From Varanus komodoensis (taxonomy: Eukaryota; Chordata; Lepidosauria; Squamata; Varanidae), in NCBI RefSeq assembly GCF_004798865.1, contig NW_025335269.1, positions 16,109,459-16,173,458 on the forward strand: a stretch of 64,000 bases of DNA. Reading direction: 5' to 3'. The notes under the pieces were generated by a model that did not search any database, was not told the origin of the DNA, and was given only the letters and a program-made list of their open reading frames with translations. This document shows positions 46,101 through 60,237 of the stretch, in pieces (positions within the stretch are counted from its first letter, which is position 1; every line of letters starts with the position of its first letter). Both the position numbers and the translations under genes were made by a program.

Positions 46101-46469
46101 TCACAAGTGCAGCCATTGAATGAGAGATGGTTCAAGAAAATCTACCTCACAGATTCCATTTTTTTGCTCCTGTGCTGCTTCACTGGAATCCTCAACAGGA
46201 ACTTGGCTGTCACTCTTGAAAGTTTCAGGAGAATAAATGGAGACCAAGTCAATGTATTGTGGCCTAGGAGTAGGTCAAGCTCTGACGTATTCTTGGTTCA
46301 GCAGTCCAATCCATCATTGCTAAATGTCTTAGTAAAGTTTGCAAAGGCCTCAAACAATATTCCCTGTAGTTTCTTCTGAATTTTTCAAGAAATGGTTGCT
46401 TGACCTCTTTCCTGCTGAAACAAAGTGGCTTCTCTAATTTGGTCCTGGAAATATTAATGGAATGCAGCC
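46101..46469 (+). promoter_or_regulatory. KBTBD2 5' UTR with chained upstream ORFs
   Basis: The exon starts after the acceptor TTCTTCTAG at 46092-46100 and carries 369 bases of leader. Upstream ATGs: 46120 (38 codons, stop TAA at 46234-46236), immediately followed in the same frame by ATG 46237 (28 codons, stop TAA at 46321-46323), immediately followed by ATG 46324 (two codons and stop). A second frame has ATG 46127 (30 codons). Two further ATGs at 46457 and 46462 open frames that overlap the main start out of frame. This predicts strong translational damping of KBTBD2. The layout is seen directly; its effect is inferred. Confidence 0.75.
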
Positions 46470-49400
46470 ATGTCTACCCAAGAAGAAAGGCAGATCAATA
46501 CGGAATATGCTGTATCCTTACTGGGGCAATTAAAACTGTTCTATGAACAGCAGTTACTGACTGACATTGTTTTAATTGTTGAGGGCACTGAATTCCCATG
46601 CCATAAGATGGTTCTTGCTACATGTAGTTCTTATTTCAGGTATGTGCTTAAAATACATTTTCCCCAAGAAAGTGTGTTGTGTTAATCTCATATGTCCAAA
46701 ATCTTGTTGTGTAGTGTAATGGATTAGAGACAATGTCTACAGGTAATTTGAAGTGAATGGAAAATTAAAATATATTTTAAATTACTAATGTAGAAGGATG
46801 AAACTAGAGTGCACAACTTAAGGGCTGCACTGACTCTAGAACATTTATTGTAAGAGTGTTTTGCTCCCAGTGATCCCATTTTACTGCCAACTGTATATTA
46901 TAGTACAGTGTATTATACAGTGTTTTATTATATAAATTAAATTACAATGACATCTATGTTATTGGGAATAGAGGAGTTATAGAATCAAATTTGCTTAATG
47001 GAAACAATATTTAACATCTCCATTTAGGAGAAATAATTTCTGCAGCTTTTTCAGATTTGTCAAGCAAAATGAAGACAATATTCCGTCTTGCTGTAGGGTT
47101 TACAGCAAATAGATCCTAAGTTGGGGGCAGGGGCAGAATACCAGTGGATCAGCAAACATGGGAAAAGGACACTGGGGAAGTATAAAATTTATATAAGAGA
47201 CCTGTTTGATCACACTGGGCCTGAATATAAGCATGCGCCAGAGAAACTTAAAATGAAGAGCATGCTGCATGTTCCAAGACTATGCAGTACATAAGAGAGA
47301 TGATAGTTTAACACTTTACCTCTAGATAAAATGAACTGCACAAAAACTGTTCTGGAAGAATTAAGCATGATAATATTGTAATGGTCTGCCAAGTTCCATT
47401 ATGAAGTGGCTGCAGTGGATATAGCTCAGTATCTTCTGTGATGTTGCAGAGGGTGTTGAAACAAGCTTATATTCCCATAGCTTTTCTTTCATTCTTCCTT
47501 ACACATTTGAAGCTTGCTGGTGAATGTAGTCTCAGTGAGTATTAATGAAATAAAGACACAGTATTAATAATCCAGCTTGACTTGCCATTGTGCTATGAAT
47601 AGTAGAAAATGTTAGTAACTGAAGCTTCATTTGAAAATTAGACACCAGTCCCTGAACAAAACAATGGAGCCACAGCTGTTATTTATTTATTTACTTACAA
47701 CATTTCTATAAGATGCCTGTTTGGACCATTTGCAAACACTGTAGTAGTTTAGGTCAGGTACTCTGAAACAAGGAATAAAACAGACAATGCTCATCCTGAA
47801 GCTCTTCTGGTGTCTAGACATGACTATATGGTGACTGCATAGAAAGGAGGTTAAAATTACTGGGGTGCTACAGGTCTGTATAAAGTACTGAAATGCTTGC
47901 ATACTTTTTGTAGTTTACTACAAACTTAGTCCAGTGGTACTAATTGCATTTTGCAGAGTGTGACCAATGTTGATGAGAGATATTAGGTAGTTAGATAATA
48001 AGACGTCCCTGCAGATTTTATAGTGGCTAATAGGGGGTGGTGCTCAACTCCCTTTCTAAGGCTGTGAGCCAGCTCTGTTCAAAGACGATCCTGTGGTCAG
48101 CATGATGTCACAGAGCACCGTTATCTTCCCACCAAGGTGGTACCTATTTATCTACTTGCATTTCATGCTTTCAGTCTGCTAGGCTGGCTATGAGCTAGGG
48201 GTGAACCAACTTTGTCTGGCAGAGGCTGAGCTCGAACCTTTCGAGTGTTGACCATTCCTGGAGGACTGTTCCAGCATCATTGAGCTAAGGATATAATAAT
48301 AGTTGGGTTTTTACTGTCACAGAATAGAAATTCAGCCATCAGAATTCCTGCTAAGATGAATACAAATTAATTCAAGTATATAAATAAATGTTTATAATTT
48401 AAATGTAACAGACGTTAGTACCTTGCTAGAGATATACTACATCTGGATAAATTAAAAAACTTGTTAAAATAATTTGAGTTGTTCATAGTGCTGAGCTGCA
48501 AATTAAATGGAGACTCCTGATAGTATGCAGGATAACACAGTGGTCCCAGTTGCAAACAAAACTTGAGTGAAGTATGATCAACTTCAAAGGGATTATGAAG
48601 GAGTGTAAGTTGGAATGTAGCTGTTGTGAATCAATGTATAGTTTTGAAAGCTTTGTAATTTATTGACTTTTATTCATCCTTGGTCTCCAAAGAATTGGAA
48701 GAAACTAAAGCTAGAAGATAGCCACAGTTAATGTATTTCATGTTTTTCTATCAGGGCTATGTTTATGAGTGGGTTGAGTGAGAGCAAACAAACACACGTC
48801 CATCTGAGGAATGTGGATGCAGCCACTTTACAAATAATAATAACTTATGCTTACACGGGTAATTTGGCAATAAATGACACAACTGTCGAACAGCTTTATG
48901 AAACAGCTTGCTTTTTACAAGTAAGTATTCTATACCGAATTTTCTAAGTTTTTCTCAAATCACCTCTTTAATAGCATTCTTAATTAAAATGTGTAAGTAG
49001 AACAAGTGGTTCTCAAAGTAACTTGTGCTGTGTAAAAACAGAATAGAGATAATTTGAATAAAAATTACTATGGAAGCATGTTCATGTTTTTCATTAAGGG
49101 TGCTATTGTTATATATATATAGAGGGAGGGAGGGAGATACATCCTGTTGGTTTGAAAGGATTTTAAGGAAATACGTCTAGGATTATGATGTGAAATTGAT
49201 ACATGCAATGATTCTCCATAGAGAATCTCACTAAAGATAATCATGAATAGAAAATAGTCACTAGGATTAGAGAAACTATTCCAGTAAAAAAAACAGAAAA
49301 TCCCAAAGGTTGATTTGTTACCCTCCCAGGCACAAAACTTTGCTCAAAATCACTAGCCAGAGTTCTTTACACTCTGATGCTTGTGGCTCTTCATAGATCT

Positions 49401-51291
49401 GTCTCTCTTTATTCACACAGAAATAATGCAGAACACATTAACCATTGCAAGACAGCCCGTCAGTACTCAAGCAATTTTGGTGGTAGCAAACAAATAGGGA
49501 TGCTTTCTCTGTGTGCTTTTTATGCTTTCCAGGCTACAAATGCTCCTTAGTATGTTATAGTTATTATGTTTGAACATGAAGAAAGTCCATATCCCGTGAC
49601 TGATCCCTTTAGCCTTATCCAGTAGAAGCTTAATAAGCTGAAAGATTGCTTGTATAGAAACCTAGGAGCTGGATCCTTTCCTGCTTTTCCTTGGTTACTA
49701 ACCAGAAGTATGGCTTTAATGTAAGCTTCTAATAGCATTGCCTTTTCCATTGCAGGTAGAAGATGTGTTACAACGATGTAGAGAATACTTAATTAAAAAA
49801 ATAAATGCAGAGAACTGTGTGCGGCTGCTCAGTTTTGCTGATCTCTTCAGCTGTGATGAGTTAAAACAAAGTGCTAAAAGGATGGTAGAACACAAGTTCA
49901 CAGCTGTATACCACCAGGAGGCTTTCATGCAACTCTCACATGATCTGTTGATAGATGTTTTGAGCAGTGACAATTTAAATGTGGAAAAGGAAGAGACAGT
50001 TCGTGAAGCTGCTATGTTATGGCTGGAGTACAACACAGAATCTCGATCACAGTATTTGTCATCTGTTCTTAGCCAAATAAGAATTGATGCCCTATCTGAA
50101 GTTACACAAAGAGCTTGGTTTCAAGGCTTACCACCAAATGATAAGTCAGTCGTGGTTCAAGGATTATATAAATCTATGCCGAAATTTTTTAAGCCAAGAC
50201 TTGGAATGACTAAAGAGGAAATGATGATTTTCATTGAAGCTGCTGCTGAAAATCCCGGTAGTCGTTACTCTTCAGTATGCTACAGCCCACAAGCTGAAAA
50301 AGTTTACAAGCTCTGCAGCCCTCCTGCTGATTTGCATAAGGTGGGGACACTTGTAACTCCTGATAACGATATTTATATAGCTGGTGGGCAAATCCCACTG
50401 AAAAACACAAAAACCAACCACAGTAAAACTAGCAAATTTCAGGCTCCCTTCCGAACTGTGAATTGCTTTTACTGGTTTGATGCCCAGCAAAACACTTGGT
50501 TTCCAAAGAGTCCAATGCTGTTTGTCCGTATAAAGCCATCCCTGGTTTGCTGTGAAGGCCACATCTATGCAATTGGAGGAGATAGTGTAGGCGGAGAGCT
50601 CAACAGAAGAACTGTGGAAAGGTATGATACTGAGAAAGATGAATGGACCATGGTAAGCCCACTGCCCTGTGCATGGCAATGGAGTACAGCAGTTGCTGTT
50701 CATAACTGCATTTATGTAATGGCACACAACTTGATGTACTGTTACTTTCCCAGGTCAGATGCTTGGGTTGAAATGGCTATGAGACAAACCAGTAGATGTT
50801 TTGCTTCAGCTGCTGCTTTTGGGGATAAAATATTTTATATTGGAGGTTTGCATGTTGGCACCAATCCTGCCATAAGACTTCCTACTACCCCTGTAAATGG
50901 GTCTTCCGTAACAGTGGAAGTTTATGATGTGAATAAAAATGAATGGCGAATGGCAGCCAATATTCCTGCCAAGCGGTATTCTGACCCCTGTGTCAGAGCT
51001 GTTGTGATCTCCAACTCTCTGTGTGTCTTCATGCGAGAAACCCATATGAATGAGAGAGCCAAGTATGCTACCTATCAATATGATATGGACCTTGACCAGT
51101 GGTTCTTACGTCAGCATATATCTGAGCGGGTGCTCTGGGATTTGGGGAAAGGCTTTCAATGCACTGTGGGAAAGCTGTATCCCTCTTGCCTTGAAGAGTC
51201 CCCATGGAAGCCTCCTCCATATCTCTTTCCACCAGATGGGGCTGATGAATTTGAGCTGGATGGAGAGGTGGTTACACTACCACCTGTATAG
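46470..51291 (+). CDS. KBTBD2: KBTBD2, BTB-Kelch adaptor of CUL3 ubiquitin ligase
   Basis: Three coding exons: 46470-46639, 48755-48920 and 49756-51291, with consensus sites and continuous frame, encode 623 residues, the length of human KBTBD2. The match is very close from [18 protein letters not shown] at the start to [12 protein letters not shown] at the end. The BTB domain is at about 31-98 ([20 protein letters not shown]), the BACK domain at about 130-235, and Kelch repeats from about 315 on ([30 protein letters not shown]). Known biology: cytosolic substrate adaptor of CUL3; it limits PI3K regulatory subunit p85-alpha and so tunes insulin signalling. ATG 46470 is fixed by homology although six ATGs precede it. 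Most of the protein is encoded by the last exon. It diverges from the bucky ball homologue and converges with AVL9. Confidence 0.98.
46640..49755 (+). other. KBTBD2 introns within the coding region
   Basis: 46640-48754 and 48921-49755. A LINE tail (TTATTTATTTATTTACTTAC at about 47680) and a short TA-rich run near 49109 are visible; no other gene or element was recognised. Confidence 0.65.
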
Positions 51292-52455
51292 CTTCCAGAA
51301 TTCAGAGACTGCATGCTTGTAACAGCTTGTCATGATTTTTTTTTGTTTTTGTTTGAGAGCGAATAGGGCAGAAACTGAAACATTAAACTGACTTGTATGT
51401 ATGCCCTATATAACATTTTGTCGCCATTTGACTGTAAATTGGTGAAATGTATGAGCAGATATGCTTCCATAATCTGAAAAAATCCCTCTGATAGTTGATG
51501 GGATATATATGTATATTGCAAGCTTAAAGCATCTGCTTATTGTCTAAATTTTAGTCCTGTGAAGACTTTTAGTTCAGGAAAATTTCACAAAAGCAGCTTC
51601 TATTTCTAGGATGGTATGTAATTGCTCGAAGTATCTTCCAGTTATATTTGAGTGAGTTCTGGAGATCTCTGTATGTGCTAGTTATGTAGATTGTGTAGCC
51701 TAATGAAATGTGCTACACTTAATACACAACAGCCGTGTTGGTATAATAATGCCATGTAAAAGAAGAATCAAATCCCATGGATCTACCTGTGGTAGGAAGG
51801 GTAGATCTTCCATTTTACGGTGACATGCAGGGCAAAATGACTGCAGGCTCAGTCAAGCTGTATTAATATTATTATTATTAGGTGCATGTATTTTCACTAA
51901 CTTATACCTGTCTATTTAGAATACAGGTCTTCCGAGCAGCTGGTAGTTTACCGGGTGTGAACTTAGGTTGCTGGGTTTGCAATATGAATTGCCAGCCCTT
52001 CCTAGTGCGGGTCTGTGTGGAGCTTTTGATCAGTAAATTGCTCCACATTCTGTGTTTCAGAAACATTGGCTCATGCATATTACTTCCTGCTGCTTATGTT
52101 CCCCATGCCCCAATGTAAACATAGTGTGGATTAACCAGGTCTTTATTTTTGTTAATTTAATAACAAGCATTACTGTAGTGTGACTGTGTATAGATATCCC
52201 TTAGCTGTCTTTTTTTTTTTTTTTTTTTTTTTGACGGGGGGAACAAACTTCATTCAGGAATACTCTGTGCAGGAGAGCAGTTGACTAGTGCTGCTCTGGC
52301 ATTAATCCCAGGAACCACTAGCAGTAGAGGGGCGCCACCAATCTTACATGAGCACAGGTGCTTCATGATGGATCATACTAGCATGTTCAGCTGCATCATG
52401 TTCTGGCACTGTATTTTGAATGGTATTAATTTATTAAAAAAAGTGAATCAAAATT
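51292..52455 (+). other. KBTBD2 3' UTR
   Basis: Follows the stop codon. A 23-base poly-T tract lies at 52210-52232. A candidate polyadenylation signal ATTAAA is at 52433-52438, with an earlier ATTAAA near 51383. The true end is inferred. Confidence 0.55.
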
Positions 52456-55400
52456 TGTATACTCTTATTTTTTTGCAAGACAGATGATATGTCATTGTAA
52501 GCTAAGGCTGTTGAGATGTTTGTATTATCGTGAATGAGCAAGTGTACTGGTATATGGCTCTGACTTATCAGGACAACAAGCCAATTTGTCACACCAAACA
52601 CAGGTTGCCTGGCAAGCTTACCGCTTCTGCTGATAGGAATAACCAAGATAGAGTGATTGAACAGGATGCATCAACATATGTGCTCACTGACAGTAAGCAT
52701 GCCATGATGTATGAATTAATCCAATGCTGTTATCTTGAAGTCAATAGCGTTATGATCTATCTATCCACTTAAGTGCACACTGATCTTTCAGAATAATTAC
52801 TTAATTGGCTTCACCCATTCAGAATAGCAGAGACAACAAAAAGTCCAAGTGCTTCATACTGCTTCTTCCCTGTTCTTTTCAGCATTGGGTGAAACAGCTT
52901 AGTATTTCCCTATGGAGAGATCTCTATTTTTCAAAAAGTATCTCTCCAAATTGGGAGCCTCCAGCTTCCTAAAGCTATATTTAGGACAGAATGGGAAGTA
53001 ACAACTTGTGTTTCCTCTTGCTGCTCTTTCTTTGAACAACTGAATGTACCTGATTTGGCAAATCTTACTGAAGTTAGAAAATGTATTTCTGAAACCTTCA
53101 AATGAGATGTTAATATTAATTTATAGTAGCAAATGCAATAGTGTCTTGTGCTGTCTTAACAGATGCAACATTTGTGGCACAAGCAATCCTGAGGTAGAGC
53201 CCACTTCATCAGCCTTTCAATGTCTAAAACTGAGAAACACAAAGTAGAAACTGAAGAATGTTTGGGAGGAGAGGAATGGCAGCAGTGACAATCCGTGGTC
53301 ACAGGAAACTGATAAAAGTTGAGCATGCCTTACTAGGACTAAACCTTGATTCCATACAGTATGTTCAATAGCTCTCCCTAGATACTGTTTTGCTGAAGTG
53401 CCTTTTGTTAACATTTTTGGTCTCTACAGCAGTTGTTAAGTATGCACATTTTAATCCCCTGTAGGCATGAGAGACAGGAAGAGGAAGAGTAAAGAGATGT
53501 TGTTTGTCAGAGTAATCCAAACTTACTTGCACACATCCCTTTTTAATCATAGGTAAACTTAAGTGCAGTATTTAAAACAAAGGCAATCTAGGCTCAGTTC
53601 ACTTCCTAAGCAAAGGCCAAGCACAAGAAGTCTGACAAATAGAATAGGGCTGGATTCCTGGGAGGATTGTTGCAACCCTAGCATTGAACTTGCGTTTTCC
53701 CTCTCCCTAGGCTGGTTTTTTGTTTCAATTGGATGGAATTTGTAGAAGAAACAAATGGGAGGACTATTCCAGCTTCTCAAGAGTTTTTTATGTATTTTAT
53801 TTATTTAGAAAATTTGTAGGCCATCCATTACTGTTGTCTCTGGATGGCTTATAACAGTATTTCAATCCTAAATAAAATAAGTTAACTGTTCCACACTGAG
53901 CATAAAACTAATCCATTTAAAAACTTACATAAATTTAACACAATTAAAATCACTATATATTGGTCAAATAAAAAGGTCTTGACCTGGTGCCAAAAAGCAT
54001 ATAATGAGTTGTCTGTTCTAGCATGTCTATTCTAGCTTCTCTAGAGTTGGCTGTTCTGGCATGTCTAATACCCTTTTCTCCTACCCAGAAACATTGGAGT
54101 AGAACTAGAAATGGAGGTTCCTGTTGTGGGGATGGCATTTATGATTGGATCCCTCTAAGGACAGATCTTGCTCAGCCCTCAAAAGTGAAGTTGAGTGAGT
54201 TCTGATGGTCCCTAGAATGTCTACTAGTCTAATAATTTTTTCACGTGCAGTTCAACTGTACAAACTTAATTTATAATCCATTTTTCTTGATGAATATACC
54301 ACTTCCTCTAACAAAACTGGTGTGGTTATCTCATTACAGAAGTTGTAACTGTCTTGAACATAACAGAGCAAGTGGATATTTAGAATAAAGTGTGTTCATA
54401 AATTTGTAATCATGTTGACAATCCACATACACTCAGCTTGTATGTTTATGAAGATTCTTCTCTATGATCATAGTGTGCTTAATTTACTATTACAAAGCAG
54501 AACAAAATCATTTTCTCAATTTTGGTCAGTACAAACAGAATTGCTTAAGCAGCATTAAAAACTACAAGAAACAAAACTTTGGATATATGTGGTTAAAACC
54601 TAACAATAGAACATGGTCTGTAATATAGCCTGCATCAGGCATTTTGCAGGCTACCAATAAGGGGTTAACCTTTAGTTAGTATATAAATGTTTAATATTCT
54701 ACAGACAAAATAAGAACATAGTAATAGTCATTTGGTCAAATCTAAATTTAAGCTGCACTGAAGTAGGCTTCTATGCCCCTTCTTTCCCACAGTGGCCTCC
54801 AGCCAACTGAAATTGCTGGATGATGGGACTTTCTTATAGAAGACAGATCCTGAATGCAATGCAATATTTACAAATCATGACTAAAATTATTTTGAATGAA
54901 GGTTTAAAAGAACAGAACCATGGGAGATTTCTACACCGTAAAAGGCCAATGTAGAATTTCTTTTCAAATTGCCGGAAACCAGCCCAATTAAGATCTCACG
55001 GGGACATGTTTAGATTTGACTGTTCTGCTTAGTTCTCATTCCCATCATCCTTCCCAGTACGGCCCATGGAGTTCCTTTACTAGTTGTCATCTACCAGTGC
55101 AGAACTCATCTCCAACTTAATGTATAATCTTTCTGAGTAAATGGTTAACTTTATGCATGAACTGAGATCTGAAAGTAAAAGAATTTTTCCTTAGCAAGCC
55201 AGGCAAATCTTATTAGCCTTGTTCCACTAACATGCAGAAGTTCTGTTAGTCAAGAAGTGGGTTTGTTGGTCATACAAGAATACAAAACCTGTACATTGGT
55301 TATGTATGTGAGAATTGATATTTGTAAGTACTGTATGAATTTCAGTATGGGATTCTCTCTCAGAAAAAAGCTAAATATAGGGACTGTACCACTCCATACA

Positions 55401-58400
55401 CAAGACTCATGGATGGAGAAGTTATCTGAAAGGTCAATTCATGGTCTAAATTAAGGTTTACTGTTCTTAGGAACTGGTCAGACTTCTGACCAAAAGTTGG
55501 ATCGGAAGATAGAACATGTTTCCCCAGGTTGTCACACAATAAGAAAGCAGATAAAGAGGTGGGCGCTACAGTTTGCAATAAAAAGACTCCCAGATGACCA
55601 TTTTAAATTTTCCAGGGACCTCAGTGGATTGTACTGAAAGTGAAGCTAGTGTGTAGAGGAAAAGGGACTTTGGGCAAGGGTCTCAGCTGCTGCATTCTGA
55701 GCCTCCATTTCAGTGGAAGCAGGCGTTTAAGGAAACAGGGTGGCAAAATTCTGACAAAATCCTGCGTCCTGTGATTTGAAAAATGATTTCAGCAAGGATC
55801 TGAAAATTGGTGGGAAATACTGGACAATTGAATTTTGAGTTTGTACCATCTTTTTAAAAAAAACAAAAAGGAAGTACACTGGCATGGTTAAATACATCCT
55901 TACAGGGAAGATTTTTCTGCCAATTTTTTGCAAAAGGGTAAATCTCTCCACCTGCTTATTATAATTAACAGCATGTATACATCTTTAGTGTAGCTGACTC
56001 TTTGAGTATGCCCGATTAATATGCTTTAACATGCCATTATGAGGCCTTCATTTTTGTGTTAAAGAATCTTGCCCTGCATATGTGACCACAGGTTCACAAC
56101 CTTATGAAACAATGAGTCCATTTCCATGGAATTGCAGCAAATTATGGGTTAATGAACTCAGTTTGCAGGGTTCTGTGCTATGTATGAGGTGCTGCCCCTT
56201 CGCATAAGTAACTTTTGATTGGAGGGTGTCAAGCAAACTGCAGATGTGAGCGCTATAGGTTATTTGTGGGTTAACCAACCCAAAGTGAACTAAGATATAA
56301 TTACAGGCTAATGTTGGGTTGTTTAACTCACAGATAACCCATAATGTCTGGGTTCACAGGTCACACTAGCTCCTTTGATTAGGAGGAAATTATGCAAAGT
56401 GGCAGCAACTTACTTGCCTTGCTCTTAAACATGAATTGGGTTTAAAACATACTAGAACGTTTGGCAATTGCAGCAAGCCCTCCATTCTTGTTGCTCCAGA
56501 TGTGGCAGGACTGGAATTCTAAAGGCACATCAGCCAGTTATCAAGCAACACTAGGGCAAAGTGTCTTCCGGCTAGCAGCCTGCCAATTTTTGATAGTTTG
56601 AGGTCCAGTCTTGATTTCTTTATACTGCAGAATAATCCTAAAGCAATGAATAAATTGATACGCCTTACTCAGATAGAAATTGTATCTCTTCCAATAAAGG
56701 CTTATGTCCATCAAGATACATTCAAGCTAAACAAGAACTTTAAAAAATTTCTTTACAACAAAATATACAGAAGCAGCAATAGTCTTTTCAACACAGTAAC
56801 TAAGTCTTTGCACATTGACAATAGATGAAATACACAAATTTATCAATTGTCCTTCCCCAATAACCTGGTAGCAGCAAAGATCTGATGGAAGTATTCTAGT
56901 ATAATGCATTTCACTTAAAATAATCCATGATTGGGCAGCTAATTCCAATTACACAAAAGAAAATGAGCCTTGTTAGTCTGGTGATGTCTCCTTAAATTTT
57001 GTAAGAGGGGTAGAGGTATTTCTAGTTTATTTAGTGCACATTTCCAAGTATTTCCAAATTGAAATACCATACTAGCAACATGATCCTAAACACTTGCATG
57101 TAGGATGAATGTCATATAATATTGTTGCAATAATGACAAACCATTACATAATATATGTTGGCCCAACCTTCAGTATGTTGCATCCTGAACATTTACTTGC
57201 CCATACAGCATGACCAAAGGCATGTAGCTCATTCAGATATTGGGGTGGGGAGTGTTCATGGTTCTGCTGACTTTGCTGAGAGGGCGCACTTTTATTTTCA
57301 TATCCCCCCTCCCCACAATTATCTGTGGAACAGGACACATGTCATTTTCAATGCACATTCTTAATCAAGTCTTTGAGTTCTCTCTTTTATACAAACTCAG
57401 ATGTGCATGCACACAAACACACAGTGGTATATAAAGGAATGTGTGAGTTTACATTTGAGCCTCAAGCAGCTTCTTCTTGTATTCCACAACCTGTATGCAG
57501 TGTCTCCATGCTTACAGATCAACCCTTCTTGTATAACTCTAAAAGTCTGTTAGTTTTTAGAAATAACCCTACAATCATGAAAGCAGCAAAATACAAAAAT
57601 TAATCAAGACTGGAATTTTAAAGGTAGCATTTCATGCTGCATGTGTCCTGTTCATACATCAACAAATGCCAACACCACAGTATCATGTAGTACATTAACT
57701 AGTGCTTTCTTCATTGTAAGTGCTTCAAGCAGAGCATCTACTTTTAACATGTATTTACAGAAAAAAAAACCTCAAATGTTTGTGCCCATGGCCCAAACTC
57801 CAAAAGGGAAGTTATTAATGGCTAGAACACAAAGAAATACTGTTCATATTAAATGTGAATGGTCCTCCTTTATATAGCTCTAAAACAAATTAGTCTTGGA
57901 GTAGCAACTATTTTAGAAAATTCTTTTGGGGTATCATGGACACTATTGCACTGTCTATGACAGCTTGCTTTGTATATAGTGGATTAGCTGATGAGTCTGA
58001 AAAAATAAATTTGGCCTTGAAATACTTGTATTAACTTCATTAATGAATACTGCCAGATTTTTTTCTGAAGATTATAATAATATTTAAATTAGGCATGAAA
58101 TTCCGACTCCAAGGTAATAGCTACTATAAACTGCTTTGCTGACATTTTGTCAGTTACAATCATTGCCCCATGGTACTACTATAATTCTGCCACTTTTACA
58201 TCACAGAACTTGTAGATTAATCCACAGAAGGTGCATATCAAGGTATCCTTTTAAAACTGCTCTACTTAAGGGAGGATGAACAGCTGGGCATTGTTCTACT
58301 TAGGCAGAAGTTCTGAAGAGGACATTTGCAAGCTCCATTCAACTTGTCACCATTACAATGACTTCCACAGCATGGCACAACTCTGTCATTTCAATGAAAG

Positions 58401-60237
58401 GGCTGCAGTTCCAAGGCATGACCTCATGATTGTTTGGCAGCAGCCACCATCTAGAGTTTGAAAACTGAACCATAATCTAGGGGTTCAAGAATAACGCACT
58501 ATTAACTTAGGAAAAGCACTGCAAGGATACAAGATGTGGGCTATGTAGTGTCTTAGAATATGATTGGAAACAGTAGTTAACTTCTTGTAAACAGATCACT
58601 TTCTAACAGGTGTACAGCAAAGTATCCTTCACTTCACCATACATTCAGCAGTGTGTATATTTCAGAAAAATATTCTGTGTCATGTGCATAAAAATGTGTA
58701 TGTCCTACGTGGAGATTGTAATCAGTTCCTCTAGTGTGCCACAGCCAGTAATTTTCATTTTGTATAATCAGAGTAAAGTAGATATCGCATACCCCTACAC
58801 AGTGCTGTACATGCTTTTTTCTGTCTTGTATAGGAATATTGTGTGAAGTAGCAATAATAAGGCTTCTCTGAAACCTAGGCCTTTGAGACTTTGACAGAAT
58901 ATAAGCACTTCTGGTTGGATTAAGCTGTGCCAACTGTTTTAAAAACAAAATGTTAACAGTAATCTGTCGCTTCTGGAAAAAGACCTAGTAACTGGTCTAG
59001 CTACAGGCAACACAACCTGTATATCCCTCCTACACTTAGATCATTTCGGACTGGAAAAGGAAAATCGGTAAGGATAGTAGAGGAGGGGTTATTTCAAACT
59101 GGCCATTATGAAGCAGTGCATGTGACCCAGCCCAGCAATCTCATAGATGCCTCTGGGACAGAAGGCATCAGTTGCAGACACTGCAATTCACAAATACACC
59201 AATGGTAGTAAACTGAGTTATGTTTACATATACTTACAATTTTTTCCCAAAGCTCTGCAAACTCACATATTGAACTAGAAAATTTCATAGCAGCAAGAAG
59301 TGAAAAAATAAAGTTGAACTGCCAATTTCTGCATTTGGAGCCTAACTAGCAGAGAGGTAGGTATTTGGTTACATGTATTCATTGGTGAACGTTCCTAATA
59401 TCTATTGTGGGAATATAGTACAAGCAAAGGAGAACATGAAATCAAACTGTATCCCTAATTAACAAAGCGGAAAGAAAAATTAAGCTCACATATGCACCAC
59501 AAACAGGGAAATATGTAATGACCAAGTAAGGAGCTGATCCTTTTCTAAGGAACTTCCCGGACAACTGTTCTACACAAAGTTACCTGAGGAAATTATGATG
59601 GAACTCTGTATTTTAGTCTTTAAACTGCTCTAACATTGGAATAACCTTTGAATATGTAATGTAACTTCTTTAAAAATGAAAAATGCTAGCAGCAAGATAT
59701 AATTGTTTTCATTAAGAATTTTTAAGCATAAACTTGGGCCCATTTTTTTCATTTAATTTCACCCACAACAACTTAAAGTTGTAGTATTGGGCTGCAAACC
59801 TCTGCACAAATTTATGGCAATATGTTCCAATAAAATGAAAGGAACTCACTTCTGCACATAGAGTTGGAAACAGTGTGTGTACCTGAACATGAAGTTCTTG
59901 AAATGTTCACTTCATAAGCCAGTTCATCCAAGCTGAATTATGTTTCTCAGTTTTAAAAAATCTAGATAATTTGACTTAAAATACAGCAAAATGTACATAA
60001 ATCATCACTACTATTCAAAAACAGCATACACTGGAAAATAAAGCTTGTCCAACAAGGCTCAGATTTAAAACACAAAGAGGCATTAATGCAGATTGTAAAT
60101 GACATCCTGCAATAGAGCTTGAAAAGGCCATTCTTCATCCTCACACCGGTTGAATTCCTGTGCATGGTTCTGGCAAACTTCTCGATGTCTTTCTCAAGCA
60201 AAAAAAAAAGGCTGGGGTTTGGTCCACTGCAGAACAA
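52456..60237. other. AVL9 3' UTR and convergent intergenic DNA
   Basis: No coding exon was recognised. The part next to 60237 is AT-rich and poor in repeats, as expected for a long AVL9 3' UTR read on the minus strand; minus-strand AATAAA signals are present near 57026 and 57289. Where the UTR ends is unknown. Repeats: a GATGAAGTGGGC-type fragment at about 53190-53220 and a LINE tail at 53785. Confidence 0.5.
53785..54005 (-). repeat. LINE-derived 3' UTR fragment
   Basis: TATTTTATTTATTTAGAAAA, then GGATGGCTTATAACAG, then AAAAAGGTCTTGACCTGGTG-CCAAAAAG. Same order as 24105-24620. Confidence 0.6.

Noticed and set aside
46107-46379. 90-codon frame in the KBTBD2 leader
   Set aside because: It begins with GTG at the exon edge, not ATG. 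The ATG-started upstream ORFs are reported instead.
53190-53220. GATGAAGTGGGC-like motif as a third copy of the BovB flanking repeat
   Set aside because: Only a short motif is shared; it is a common vertebrate repeat core and does not extend.
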